From assembly GCA_030847615.1 (NCBI GenBank), contig JAUMIR010000014.1, positions 15,910,501 through 15,974,500 of the forward strand: a stretch of DNA of 64,000 nucleotides, given 5' to 3'. Source of the stretch: Gambelia wislizenii. Lineage: Eukaryota; Chordata; Lepidosauria; Squamata; Crotaphytidae. The notes beneath the pieces are model-generated. The model was not told the DNA's origin. It made no database searches and worked only from the letters and a program-made list of their open reading frames with translations. The position numbers and the translations under genes were made by a program. Each line of letters starts with the position of its first letter. Position 1 is the stretch's first letter. Shown here in pieces: positions 20,985-31,442 of the stretch.

Positions 20985-22495
20985 CACCTAGGTTTGCTAC
21001 AACTTGGATGTTGTTGGCATTGTGCATTTTGGGTGGCCAACAGAGGAATCACTTTTTTTGGTGGATTCTAGATTTTGTTTTGCTGCATGGGCAACATGGC
21101 TACCCCTGAATGCATGCCCTGGATTTGAAGATACCTCATTTTGCTGCAACAGGAGAATCCTAAACAAACGGGAAATATGGACTGGAACTACAATGTTTCT
21201 ACCTCCAGCAAAGGTAAAACTTCTCTTTTGGACTATAATTGGCTAAGTTGTACCTATACAGCACCTAAAAGTCCCCCCCGCCCATGTAGCAGTAAAGAGA
21301 CTTCTTGATCTCTGCCTAACAAAGGAGCCCGTAGCCTCACAAGGGAACAGAGACATCCTGGATACCAAGGGGGGTTGTCTTACTGCCCTCTGTTTCAGCT
21401 TCCACATGGCCAAGGAGTAGGGGGTGGCCTCTGCCTGCACAACATGCTTATTCATCACACAAGAAACATCTGAGACAACATGTAGGCCTGTGACTCCAAC
21501 AACTGCCAAGGCAATAAAATGTGGATTGGTGTGCAGTAATGCTAATTCCCAGCAGCTTCCATTTGTCTCCACTTTTTTGGTAAAGATCACAGGCATGTGA
21601 AGCCATACACATTTGCTATTCAAATGGGCATGCTTGCGAATGAAGACGGCAGGCGTGAGTGAATTACTCACGTTTTTATTGTCACCAGTTGCACCGGTGG
21701 ACAGTTTTAAAAAAAACAAGCCAAAACAAATCCAAGGTGCAGAAGTGCGATCTTCCGCTTAAATAAACAGGGTCCCCCAGAAGAGGCTGTTATCGCTTCA
21801 GCACACGATCACTACAGTGAAAATTCAATATGGTAGTTCTGTCCCCTAGCAAGCTCCGTCCCCTGCACACATCTGACCAACCAACAAACAAATCCAAGGT
21901 GCAGAAGTACCATCTTCTAATTAAATAAACAGGACCCTCCCCCCAAAAAGAGGCTGTTACGTCACTTCAGCACAGGATCACCACAGTGAAAATTCAATAT
22001 GGCAGTCCCGGGCACCTGCCTTGCCAGCAAGCTCCGTCCCCTGCACACATCCAACCAATCAACTTTCCACTTCCACTCTTATCAGTAAAGTGCAGCAAAG
22101 CAAACTGGTTGTCCTGATGAGCAAGAATGCACATTTCTATCACAGTATTAAAAAAAAAAAAGTCAATTAAAGACACAAAGGTTTTTCCCACAGAGTATTT
22201 GCAGTTTTTGGTCCCCCCTTCTTCCGAACATGGCAAAATGATGCGGGATCCCATTGGGAAAAAAGGTATTCTCCTCAAATTTTATGAGGAGTTTTTTCAC
22301 CATCTAGACAACCCCAACATCACTTTTCTTTATTTTTTAACATCTTTTGTCTGATGAAGAAGTCAGGAGAGCTTAGAAAGCTATTTTCCATCATGTGTTT
22401 TGCATTTTGGTTGCCCAATAAAGGTATTGCTTTTTGTGGATTCTAGATTTTGTTTAACAACAACAAAAACATCCAAGTTGTAGCAAAGCTAAGTG
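20985..22495. mobile_element. 1.5-kb element with inverted and direct end repeats
   Basis: The left end CACCTAGGTTTGCTACAACTTG and the right end CAAGTTGTAGCAAAGCTAAGTG are inverted complements. Just inside each end, in direct orientation, lies GTGGATTCTAGATTTTGTTT (21060-21079 and 22436-22455), each preceded by TTGCATTTTGG-type sequence. The right copy carries CCAATAAAGG. A 165-bp tandem duplication lies at 21726-22065. A Penelope-like organisation is possible, but no RT or GIY-YIG domain is seen. Confidence 0.5.
21726..22065. repeat. 165-bp tandem duplication, two copies
   Basis: CAAATCCAAGGTGCAGAAGT begins both copies (about 21726 and 21891). Both share AAATAAACAGG, GAGGCTGTTA, GTGAAAATTCAATATGG and AGCTCCGTCCCCTGCACACAT. 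The second copy carries small insertions. Confidence 0.88.
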
Positions 22496-22497
22496 AT

Positions 22498-23006
22498 AAT
22501 GCAACAACAATAACAGTGATGTTATCATTACCCACTTTTTCCCCAGTTCAGCATTCAAGGCAGAATAATCAGTTAAAATTCACAAAACACAAAAGTTAAA
22601 AACAACAACAAACTATCAACATTTTTAAAAAACAGTTAAAACATTAAACCATTTTTTATAAAAACACCCAGCACAACAACAGCAGCAAAAATCCCAAATG
22701 GAAAATGCAGCACATTAGAAAAGGCCCATACTGCCTAAACAATCAGTCCTCAAAGTCCTGTTGAAATACAAAGGTCTTCCACCAATCTATAGAGAGAGAG
22801 ACTAGGGAGGGTGCCAGTCTAGCCTCTCTGGGAAGGGAATTCCAGAGCTTGCAGGCCCGCCACTGAAAAGGCCCTCTCCAAGGTTCCCACAGAAGGGTCC
22901 ATTCCCCTGTAACTCTAAGAGAAAGTCCCCCTGACCACCAGATGAAGGTGGTGGGACAGAGAAAGGCCTCTCTGTCACAGTTAGGACAGTGTCTGTTCCG
23001 GAGATA
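22498..23006 (-). pseudogene. L2-type LINE 3' end
   Basis: Inverted, it encodes LWNSLPREARLAPSLVSLS and the L2-like C-terminus KTFVFQQDFED, then a long A/T-rich 3' UTR with a (CAA)n-like end at 22500. It matches the 3' region of the plus-strand LINE ending at 10388. Confidence 0.75.
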
Positions 23007-23011
23007 CCGCA

Positions 23012-23221
23012 CAGTGGGCCCTGGGTATCCACTGGAATTTGGTTCCAGGACCCCCGTGGATACCAGAATCTGTGGATGCTAAAGTCCATTATATACAAAG
23101 GCATAGTAAAATAGCATCCCTTATTTAAAATGGTGAACATCAATGTTTGCCCTTGAATATTTTCAAGCCATGATTGGTTGAATCCAAGGATGCAGAACCT
23201 ATGGATACAGAGGGCCGGCTG
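23012..23221. mobile_element. Tigger-like MITE, type A
   Basis: Ends CAGTGGGCCCTGGGTATCCAC and GGATACAGAGGGCCGGCTG. TA follows the right end. Inner GGTTCCAGGACCCCCGTGG and AAGTCCATTATATAC are typical of type A. Confidence 0.9.
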
Positions 23222-23361
23222 TACTATTAGCAGCATTTGCATGTGGGTTTGCTGGATCTGTTTTAAAGATATTTCTACCTCTGACACCCAGAGGGTGCTT
23301 GTGAAGGTCTATGCAAACTCCTGTGCTGTGCATGAATACATAACTAAGGAATCTGGAAAGA

Positions 23362-23410
23362 TTACCATCCAGCTCCCTTCCAACTCTAAGATTCTATGAT
23401 TCTATGGTTC
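23362..23410 (+). mobile_element. CR1 tail
   Basis: TCCCTTCCAACTCTAAGATTC followed by TATGATTCTATGG. Confidence 0.75.
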
Positions 23411-23488
23411 TTTTGGGTCTTTGAGTAAAAGAAGTAGAGCAAGACATATTTTGTCCCACCATTAGGGACTTTGCAGCTCCTCTCTCCC

Positions 23489-23718
23489 TTGGTGAGAGGC
23501 AGCATGGTGCAGTGGTTTGAGTGTGGGATTAGGATTCTGGGAGATCAGGGTTCAAATTCCCGCTTAGCCAGGGAAACCCACTGGGTGACCTTGGGCAAGT
23601 CATACTCTCTCAGCCTCAGGAAAAGGCAATGGCAAAACTCCTCTGAAAAGGTCGTGCCAAAAACCCATGTGATAATTTTGCCTTAGTCAGAAATGACTTG
23701 AGGGCACATAACAACTCT
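23489..23718 (+). mobile_element. tRNA-headed SINE with BovB-like tail
   Basis: GAGAGGCAGCATGGTGCAGTGG, GGTTCAAATTCCCGC, ACCTTGGGCAAGTCATACTC and ACTTGAGGGCACATAACAAC in order. Confidence 0.9.
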
Positions 23719-24087
23719 CTCTTGGTCACAGAATAAGTACTGGGGGAGTGCCCTTGGAGGGCTGGAGTTATTCCCATGAGTCCCTGCCCCACAGCCACAA
23801 TGACCTTGCATTTTCTCTCATAGCAGATCCAGTACTACACAAATGTTCTTTTGTCCTCTGCAGTTTGAAGATTCACGAGCAACAGTTTAGTCAATTCAAA
23901 TGTGGAAAATGGATTCAGCCCCATTTTGCATCACTAATAGACAATTAGATTTGCTCCTTCCACAAAACCCTCGCCATCTCTCAACTATGGCAGGACAAAG
24001 AGGCCAGTCTCTATGCAAAAGAATAAATGGACACAAATTGGACATCATAAAGAGCAATATTTAAAAACTAGTGGTGAAAACCCTCCA

Positions 24088-24560
24088 TTCTTCCCTTGAT
24101 CTAGACACTATATGCCTATTGATGCAGCCAAGAATCGCGTTGGCTTTTTAGCTGTCACATCACACTACTGACTCATGTTCAGCTTGTGGTCCACTAAGAC
24201 TCTGAGATCCCTTTCGTATGTACTGCTATCAAGCCAGGTGTCACCCAATCTATATCTGTGCATTTCATTTTTATTGCCCAAGTGTAGTATCCTACATTTC
24301 TCCCTGTTGAAATTCATTTGGTCAGTTTTGACCCAGCTATCTAATCTGTTAAGATCATTTTGAATTCTGATCCTGTCCTTGGGGGTTTTAGCTACTCCTC
24401 TTAATTTGGTGTCATATGCAAACTTGATAAGCATGCTATCTATTCCCTCACCCAGTCATTCACAAAGATGTTGAATAGCACTGAGCCCAGGAAAGAATCC
24501 TGTGGCACTCCACTAGTCACTTCTTTCCACAATGAAGAGGAGCAATTGGTGACTACCCTT
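24088..24560 (-). mobile_element. CR1 LINE fragment without its 3' end
   Basis: Inverted coding matches IKFAYDTKLRGVAKTPKDR (the FADD motif mutated to FAYD), [15 protein letters not shown] and [15 protein letters not shown], and at 24480-24550 [15 protein letters not shown] sequence. The region downstream of NMSQ is cut off at about 24090, so both ends are missing. Confidence 0.88.
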
Positions 24561-24561
24561 T

Positions 24562-24665
24562 GGGTTCAATTGAATCCCTACTCAGCCTTGGGTGATTTTC
24601 AGCAAGTCGCACACTTTCAGCCTTAGAGGAAGGCTGTGGCAAACTGCCTTGCCTAGGAATAAATA
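24562..24665 (+). mobile_element. BovB-tailed SINE, middle part
   Basis: TGAATCCCTACTCAGCC, TTCAGCAAGTCGCACACTTTC and AGAGGAAGGCTGTGGCAAAC only. Confidence 0.65.
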
Positions 24666-25800
24666 AAAACACACACACAGAGACACAACTGTGTCCAGTC
24701 ATCTTGCAAGGATTCTGTGCCCATTCCCTTTACTAACTAAACAAAAAAACTAACAACTAACCAAAAAAGAAGAATTAACACCCTCTCCTTGGGAATATTA
24801 ATGAATCTCCTTATGAGCTCAGTGGCAGGGCTGGCTAAAGTTCAACTACAGCACTTCAGAGTCCAAGCACCCTCAGCAAGGGAAGAGAAGCCATTTAAAA
24901 GGAAAAATTAGTTGGGGTTGATTACTTTGAGAAGAATTAATAATAGCAATGAGTCAGAGTGTGAAATGAAGTGGGAAAAGAGTTGCTAGCAAGCTAGAAC
25001 CCTAGATTGACCCTCTGTCTACTTTCCAAGTTTCCATCTTCCAAGTTTGGTTGACCATTGAGATTTCAGGAGCTGTCTTGTTCCCCCCGCCTCCATGCCA
25101 CATCCCCTGGCTTAGTTGCAATGCAGGGGAGCACCAGAGCATTGACATCAATGAAAAGAGCCAGCCAGCAGCTGGACACAGTCCCCAGCTGGGCTGGCAC
25201 AGCTGCCACCAACACAGATTCATGCAAATGTAAAGCTTGGGCCAGCGCAGCTTACCACATACTTTGATGCCATACCATTTTGATGCTGCTTGTCAGGACA
25301 AAAAGCTTTGCTTTATTTTTTGTACTTGCAGTGTCTTTGAGACCATGGTCAATGGGTACAAGATTTTTCATAACTGCGGACTCTTCTTCGCAAGGAACAG
25401 ATGTGCGCAAAATCCAGCCTTTCTGTGCAAAATGCAAAGTCTGGGATCCCAGCTCAGGGCTGCCTAGTACACGAGGGGTGATGCGTTAATGGTGCAGTGC
25501 CTCCCTTGTGTTGATTGGCGACATGGCATGGCGCAACTGAAACAAGGCATCCAATCTGGAACAAAAGGCACAACCAAATATGCCCAATGCTCATCCATGT
25601 GCAATTGTGGAATTCACTTCCACAACCTTGAACCTGAATGTGGCCATTCTGCATCAGACAAAAATGTCCAGCTACTTCTACAGAGGAACTTGTGCATGCC
25701 CAAGATAATAACAGGATTCTGGCCCCAGTTTTCTGTGCAAAAATACTGCACAGAAAATGCATCATCAAGACATAACGACGACGATGGAGCTCCCTCATTG
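24666..25800. other. Unassigned, possibly an old DNA transposon
   Basis: No exon signature. TGTGCAAAATGC- and TCTGTGCAAAAATACTGCAC-type motifs at 25420 and 25730 hint at a repetitive element, but ends were not found. Confidence 0.35.
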
Positions 25801-25802
25801 TA

Positions 25803-26022
25803 CAGGTCACATGCATCTCCGTATGCTGGTACCTGTGGTTTCAACTATTCACCCTCAGAAAAACATGGTCTCTCTAGGTTTTCCTAGATCCTCCAGCGCA
25901 ATACTATGCTAACTTTTACCAGTCCTCCAGCATGATTCTATTGGGTTTGCTATTACCCACGGTTTCAAATATTCATGGTAAGTCTGGGAACATATCCTCC
26001 GTGGAAACGGTGGGCGTTGCAT
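25803..26022 (-). mobile_element. Tigger-like MITE, type B, decayed
   Basis: It follows a TA, starts CAGGTCACATGCATCTCCGT, and contains CTCTCTAGGTTTTCCTAGATCC, TTGCTATTACCCACGG and GAAACGGTGGGCG, the reverse of the copy at 26672. Confidence 0.75.
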
Positions 26023-26669
26023 CTGATGATTATACCCCCCCCCAAACTACTTTTTTTAGCCTGGCAGCACCCCAACTGAAGGGTTTGCAAGATGCTGCAG
26101 ATCAGGGTGCTGGGAAGTGAAATCAGCAACACTCTGCCAGTCCTGGGTCACCTCATGGACAGGCAGCTGCAGAGATCCCATGGGGTACTGCCACAAGTGC
26201 GTGTCTCAATGTGCCTCATGACTGGGAGAGTTCTTCAAATGCAATCTCTCAGCATCATGATCTGCAGCATATCCAAAACCCTTTGTTTGGGGTGTTGCCA
26301 AGCTGAAAAGGTATGTTTTGAGGGTCACGGCCACTCATTAACAAGTGTAAATGTGAATCTCCAGCCGTTCCATGATCACTCTTCCAGCTTATGATGTTGC
26401 AACTGCTGAACAGGATGTCCACTGTCAGCTTTTGTGTGGACAATTATTTTTCTTTGGGAAAAAGTCCCAAATTACAAAACTTTGCTATGGTAGATTGTTT
26501 TCTTGACAGGGGGTCTTGATGTGTCAGGATACCCTTTCTCATTAAGGGGGAGACCATTCATAAATATTGTTTGCACTCCTAGCCACTCATTAAAATTAAA
26601 CTATGGTGCAAGCTAAGATGCTGATATCCTCCCCACCCCATTTTGTACTGCACAAAAATAAGAATCATA
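26023..26669. other. No gene; possible retro-fragment
   Basis: Unassigned. TTAAGGGGGAGACCATTC and a (C)n block at 26033 are the only notable features. Confidence 0.35.
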
Positions 26670-26671
26670 TA

Positions 26672-26864
26672 CAGGTCGCCCACTATATATGTGAGGGAAT
26701 ACATTCCCAGACTTACTGCAAATACTTGAAACCATGGGTAATAGCAAACCCCAGAGAATTACGCTGGAGAACCTAGGAAATGCCTAGAAAGATATATTTT
26801 TTTTGGATGATGGATAATTGAAACTGCAGGTACTGGTCCCAAACATATGGAGGCGGGGCACCTG
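26672..26864 (+). mobile_element. Tigger-like MITE, type B
   Basis: Ends CAGGTCGCCCACTATATATG and ATATGGAGGCGGGGCACCTG, TA on both sides, with the type B block CCTAGGAAATGCCTAGAAAG. Confidence 0.85.
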
Positions 26865-26972
26865 TACGTATGCAAACCCACTTTGAGTTCTAAGCAGTAG
26901 CAGCTGATGGCTCCCCCTGTCAATGGGAAAATGAATCCACTCTGGGTTTTAGTCTGAACATAAGTGCTATCC

Positions 26973-27237
26973 AAGGCAGTCCTGGTCTCTTCCAACTCTA
27001 CAATTCTATGATTTAATAAGTGACCTTGGGCAAGCCATACACTCTCAATCTCAGAGGAAGGCAAAAGGCAAACTCCTCTGAATAAATCTTGCAAAGAAAA
27101 CCCTGTGCTTTCTGGAATCCCCCCCCCCCGGAATATTTTCAAGCCATGGGTGGTTGAATTCGTGGGTATAGAATCCATGGATATGGAGGGCTGACTGTAT
27201 AACAACAGCAGCAGCAGCAGCAGCAGCAGAAGCAGCA
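26973..27237 (+). repeat. Mosaic: CR1 tail, SINE piece, Tigger half, (GCA)n
   Basis: In order: a CR1 tail (CTCTTCCAACTCTACAATTC, to 27016), a BovB-SINE middle (ACCTTGGGCAAGCCATACAC, to about 27112), the right half of a type A Tigger-like MITE (GAATATTTTCAAGCCATGGG to GGAGGGCTGACTG, 27130-27198), then (GCA)n at 27204-27237. The left half of the Tigger-like element is missing. Confidence 0.75.
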
Positions 27238-27389
27238 GCCACCACCGGGCCCCCACATCGGATAGCATGAAAGCACTGGTCTATTTCATATCAAACAGCT
27301 CTTAACATCTTACTTTGCTCCTCCCTGGTATAATGAATAGATCTGCAGCCCTGGTTGAAAGTCTACCATCCAAAAGTAATTAAATAGCA

Positions 27390-27910
27390 TCCCTGGTCAT
27401 GCTGAGGGGTTTTTGTTTCAACAAGAACATTTGCTCTCCAATCTCTCTGTGTCACAATGTTGCCCTTTGTGAGCCTCCAGTGGAAAGAGAAAAACCTCAA
27501 AATGCCAGTCCCCATTTAGATCAACAGCGGGCCGTTAAAGAAGCGCCCGGATTCTCATGTCAAGCTGCAGCAATGAGCTGCACCCAACTGGCTCTTATCA
27601 GAGGAGACAAGCAATGGGAAGGCAACATGCACCCAGCTACAGTGGAGATGAAAGCTCTCACATTCAGTTAGCTGTTTGGTGACTGCGAGCCACGTGAGAA
27701 AAGGGTAACTTTGTGAAATGAGCCAAAGGAACAGGAAATAAGGTTGTGTCTGTGGGGTTTTCCTCCCTTTTTTCTTCTTCAAATGACCTCATATATTTAG
27801 ATGCCTATAGAAGACATTGGCAGGAGAGCTCCAGAAAAGCCTCGGCAAAAGGATTTGAGATGTCTAAATTTAGCCTAACCAGCAGTCATCTTTCGTTTAT
27901 AATTTCTGTG
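27390..27910. other. Non-repetitive stretch, possible regulatory DNA
   Basis: No transposon motif recognised. It has CTTATCAG (GATA-type site, 27595-27602), CACGTGAG (E-box, 27691) and AGCTGCAGCAATGAGC. Whether it is conserved cannot be told from one genome. Confidence 0.3.
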
Positions 27911-28069
27911 CCTTAACAAACAGGCAGGGCATGAAGGCAACCCACAGACCAGAGATGTCCCCTTCTCACCCCTCTAGAGATGCAGAAAATAGGAACTGGT
28001 ACATTGAAATGAAAAGGGGAAGGGGAGCAAAGAAAGTGGCCAGTTGGAGCGCCTAACAGCTGCACGGCT

Positions 28070-28160
28070 GTGGGAATTTTTTCTTTTTGGAGGACAATTT
28101 CCAGAATCCCCCAACCAGAAATGCTGGGAGTTGTTGTCCAAAAGAAGAACTTCCCCCAAC
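28070..28160. mobile_element. Short palindromic MITE
   Basis: TTTTTGGAGGACAATTTCCAG pairs with CTGGGAGTTGTTGTCCAAAAG around AATCCCCCAACCAGAAATG. A related half lies at 43379-43440. Confidence 0.7.
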
Positions 28161-28180
28161 TCTGAAAGCTGATAGTATTC

Positions 28181-28231
28181 TGCAATGTGTGTGTGTGTGT
28201 GAGGATTAGAGGTGTATATGTGTGTGTGTGT
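28181..28231. repeat. (TG)n microsatellite, interrupted
   Basis: TG runs at 28185-28201 and 28215-28231 around GAGGATTAGAGG. Confidence 0.85.
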
Positions 28232-28232
28232 A

Positions 28233-28463
28233 TGAGAGCCAGTATGGTATAATGGTTTAAGTGTTGGACTAGGACAGTGGGAAACTAAGGTTCTAATCCC
28301 TCCTTAGTCATAGAAACTGACTAGGTGATTTCAGTTAAGTCTCAGCCTCAGAGGAAGGTACAAGCAAACTTCCTTGGAACAAATCTTGCTAAGAAAACCC
28401 CATAATAGGTTTGTCTTAGGGTCACAATAAATTGGAGATGACTTGAAGGCACACAACAACAAC
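28233..28463 (+). mobile_element. tRNA-headed SINE with BovB-like tail, full length
   Basis: GAGAGCCAGTATGGTATAATGG, then AGGAAGGTACAAGCAAAC, and ACTTGAAGGCACACAACAAC. Nearly complete copy. Confidence 0.9.
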
Positions 28464-28547
28464 GTGGGACTATACACAAAACATGGACATGCAAGAATCT
28501 GAAATGCATAGCCACCTCACATATGACAGTGTACAGTGTTCATAGTG

Positions 28548-28980
28548 GGCCAGCATGGTGTAGTGATTTGAGTGTTGGACTAGGACTTTGGGAGACCAGG
28601 GTTCGAATTCTGCTCAGCCAGGGAAACCTACTGGGTGACCTGGGGCAAGCCACCCACTAAACACTGATGGGCTAAGACTTAAAAAAAAAAAGGTTAGTGT
28701 TATATAATAAATATGTATGGTACAAACTGTATAGGAACACAGCACTTTGTACCACACACGTTTATATGGCAGTAGCCTTTTTTTGAGTCTTAGCCCATTA
28801 GTGTTTAGGGAGTAATTCCAGAGGTGAGTTCCGGGGTTTTTATACCTTCTTTTGCAGGCCACCAACTCTCAGCTTCAGAGGAAGACAAGGGCAACCCCCC
28901 TTGGAACACATTTTGCCAGGAAAATGTGAGTTTGAAGTCGCCATGAGTCAAATAAGATTTGAAGGCACACAACAACAACG
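28548..28980 (+). mobile_element. BovB-tailed SINE split by a 203-bp insert
   Basis: 5' half GGCCAGCATGGTGTAGTG to GGGGCAAGCCACC (28654), 3' half GCCACCAACTCTCAGCTTC (28858 on) to GGCACACAACAACAACG. The insert is at 28655-28857. Confidence 0.85.
28655..28857. mobile_element. Insert with 33-bp inverted repeats inside a SINE
   Basis: ACTAAACACTGATGGGCTAAG (28656-) is inverted as CTTAGCCCATTAGTGTTTAG (28790-28809). GCCACC is repeated on both sides, a possible 6-bp duplication. The right inverted repeat ends about 48 bp before the junction, so the element is asymmetric. Confidence 0.6.
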
Positions 28981-29205
28981 ACGACGACAACAACAACATG
29001 TATGGCAGTTTTGTCTCCAATCAAAGATGCTTTAAGCTTTCAAGGGCTGACTCTGAAATTAAAAGAATCCTGCCAGGTCATAGTTAGAAGCAGTGAGAAA
29101 ACACTTCTACTAATCCTAAGGATCCTAGGATTGATTCCACTGAGAAATAGGCAGAGATCTACTATAAGGACCACTCAAGAATGGGCTGTGCATGAAAACA
29201 GAGTT

Positions 29206-29447
29206 AGTCATAGAATCACAGAGTTGGAAGAGACCTCAAAGGCCATCTAGTCCAACCCCCTTCTGCCCTGCAGGAATACGCATGGTATAAACATGGAATC
29301 CTAGAGTTGGAAGAAACCCCAAGGGCCATCTAGTCCAACCCATTTCTGCCTTGCAGAAATACAGATGAAAGAATCATAGGATCATAGAATTGGAAGAGAC
29401 CCCAAGGGCCATATAGTCAAACCCCCTTCTGCCTTGCAGGAGTATGT
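29206..29447 (-). mobile_element. Three CR1 3' ends in tandem
   Basis: Three modules, 29206-29280, 29293-29355 and 29370-29447, each read (TC)ATAGAAT..GTTGGAAGA..CC and (A)AGGGCCAT..AGTC..ACCC..TTCTGCC. All are inverted CR1 3' UTRs of 65-80 bp. Confidence 0.88.
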
Positions 29448-29475
29448 TGAGGGAACGTGGGACACAGGACACCCA

Positions 29476-29486
29476 ATATCTATCTG

Positions 29487-29520
<34 letters not shown>
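29476..29520. repeat. (TCTA)n microsatellite
   Basis: About eleven TATC units. Confidence 0.95.
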
Positions 29521-29854
29521 ATCCTCCATCACCATAAGTTTTGTATACAGCAGGTGAACAGAGCCTTTAGAGGTTTTTTCCTGAAGAGGTTCACATTATC
29601 TTAGCTGAAACCTGCCAGCAAGATCTGCATTCCAAGGGTGGATGTCGCCAGAACCGAAAGCGGGCAGCTCTAAAGCCAAAACTGGGTGGAGTTAATGGGC
29701 TGAATTACTTGCCACACCTCTGTGTTCAACAGGCAATGGCACAGTGGCTGCGGCGAGGAGATATTTGCACCAGGGCCTTCTCTTTTCCCCAGTTTCTGCC
29801 AGCTTTTCACCATCAGCTTTGTCATGGGGCAGGACAGGACACCCCCCAACTATT

Positions 29855-30428
29855 AAGAGTTGGAAGAGGGCATAAGGGCCATTTAGCTCACCCCTCTGCC
29901 ATACAGGAAGACACAACTAAAAGCACTCCTGAAAGATGCCCACCCAACCTCTGTCTAAAGGCCTCCAAAGGAGAGTCCACTGCCCTCCAAGGCAGTGTAT
30001 TCCACTCTCTAGCAGCTCTTACAGTCAAGAAGTTTAGGCTGAATCTCTCATCTTGTAATTTGAATCCATAGGTTCATTGGTCTCTGGAGCAGCAGTAAAC
30101 AAACATCTTCTACATCACATCCTTTCAGATACTTAAAGATAACTTTCATGTCAGCTGCAGCTTAAATACCTTAAAGGAACCAGCTCCTGTCTGATCTTGG
30201 GTCAGGTTTGGTGAATACTTCTATTGGAGACTGCCAACAAATACCAGATACTGTAGGCTATATTTCAGAGGAAGGAACTGGTTGGGTATTCTCTGCCTAA
30301 GAAAACTCTATGAAATTCATGGGGTCACCATAAGTCGACAGGCAACTTGAAGGCATATACACACACGTGCATCATGTCTCCTCTCAGTCTTCTCTTCTCA
30401 AAGCTAAATATACCCAGCTGTCTAAGTC
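29855..30428 (-). mobile_element. CR1 LINE 3' part, split by a 5S-type SINE
   Basis: The inverted 3' end begins TAAGAGTTGGAAGAGGGC. C-terminal coding decays to 30150 (ACTTAAAGATAACTTTCATGTC), and CR1 resumes at 30371 with ATCATGTCTCCTCTCAGTC and AGCTAAATATACCCAGC. Confidence 0.85.
30151..30370 (+). mobile_element. 5S rRNA-derived SINE nested in CR1
   Basis: CAGCTCCTGTCTGATCTTGGG and ATACTGTAGGC keep the 5S signature. GTCACCATAAGTCGACAGGC and ACTTGAAGGCATATACACACAC form the tail. CATGTC occurs at both junctions, a likely part of the target duplication. Confidence 0.85.
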
Positions 30429-30720
30429 ACAGAACAGAATCATAGAATTGGAAGAGACCCCAAAGCCCATCCAGTCCAACCCCATTCTCCTGACAGATGG
30501 GTGATAATGCCCATCCAGCCTCTGTTTAAAAATCTTCAAAGAAGGAGACTCCACTATACTCCAAGACAGCCTATTCCACTGTTGAACAGATCTTACCATC
30601 AAGGAAGTTCTTCCTAGTGGTTACATGGAATCTCTTTTCCTGTAGTTTGAATCTATGACTCCGTGTCCTAGTCTAACTCCACGTCCAAGCTAACTATACT
30701 CAGCTCCATAAGCCACTCCT
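30429..30720 (-). mobile_element. CR1 3' part
   Basis: GAATCATAGAATTGGAAGAG 3' end, then inverted [14 protein letters not shown] and NRLSWSIVESPS coding, ending at ACTCAGCTCCATAAGCCAC. Confidence 0.88.
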
Positions 30721-30812
30721 CATAGAATCATAGAGTTGGACGAGACCACAAGGGCCATCCAGTCCAACCCCTGCCATGCAGGAATACACAATCAAAACAT
30801 TCCCGACAGATG
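30721..30812 (-). mobile_element. CR1 3' end, very short
   Basis: CATAGAATCATAGAGTTGGAC through ATTCCCGACAGATG; it joins an L2 fragment directly. Confidence 0.88.
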
Positions 30813-31190
30813 AGGCTGAATACACTGAAATTAAACCTGGACAAAATGGATGTGCTTCTGGCCAGTAGAAAGCTTGGTTGGGGGACTGGATTTAACCTGT
30901 TCCAGAAGGGGATGTGATAAAATCGGACCAGTGATTCTTCAACTACCTTGACTTGCCTCAGCAACAACCATCCATGCTTGTTTTAGTTGACCACGGCAAA
31001 GCGCTCTACATGGGGCTAACTTTGAAGATTGTTCAGAAGCTTCTGTTTGCTGCAAAATGTAGCAGCTCAGTTGCTAAATGTGCAGAGTATCACAATCACA
31101 TTACTCTGATACTGAAGGACCAGACCTGGCAGGGAACTGCTTCCCTGGCCTTATTTGAGATGTTGGGTTTAAACTTTAGGCCTGGCTATC
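30813..31190 (+). mobile_element. L2-type LINE fragment
   Basis: The start encodes LNTLKLNLDKMDVLLASRK (compare the 9390 copy). Later ALYMGLTLKIVQKLLFAA resembles the MYLGLPLKSVRKLQLVQ part of L2-type ORF2. Heavily decayed. Confidence 0.65.
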
Positions 31191-31404
31191 TATCTAGGGG
31201 CTTGACTACACAAGGGAAAACCCCACCACCACCCCAAATCTGGTGCGATAAGGCTATACAATGTGCACTGTTATCTCTGAATCTGGTACAATAAAGCCAT
31301 ATGATGTACAGCCCTATCTGCACCAAACTCAGGGTATACAACTTTAACCTGGGTTTTAAAAACTCAGTTTTTCCTGTAGTATGAACAATGGATCTGCCCT
31401 AGAT

Positions 31405-31406
<2 letters not shown>

Positions 31407-31438
<32 letters not shown>
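31407..31438. repeat. (GT)n microsatellite
   Basis: Sixteen uninterrupted GT units. Confidence 0.95.

Positions 31439-31440
<2 letters not shown>

Positions 31441-31442
<2 letters not shown>

Noticed and set aside
27051..27268. Leucine-rich or poly-alanine minus frames resembling a signal peptide
   Set aside because: They translate the (GCA)n microsatellite.
28233..28330. tRNA gene
   Set aside because: The box A/B-like motifs belong to SINE heads present in many copies; no cloverleaf with an acceptor stem and anticodon arm was found.
29476..29520. CRISPR-like or regulatory tandem array
   Set aside because: It is a plain TCTA microsatellite without spacers.
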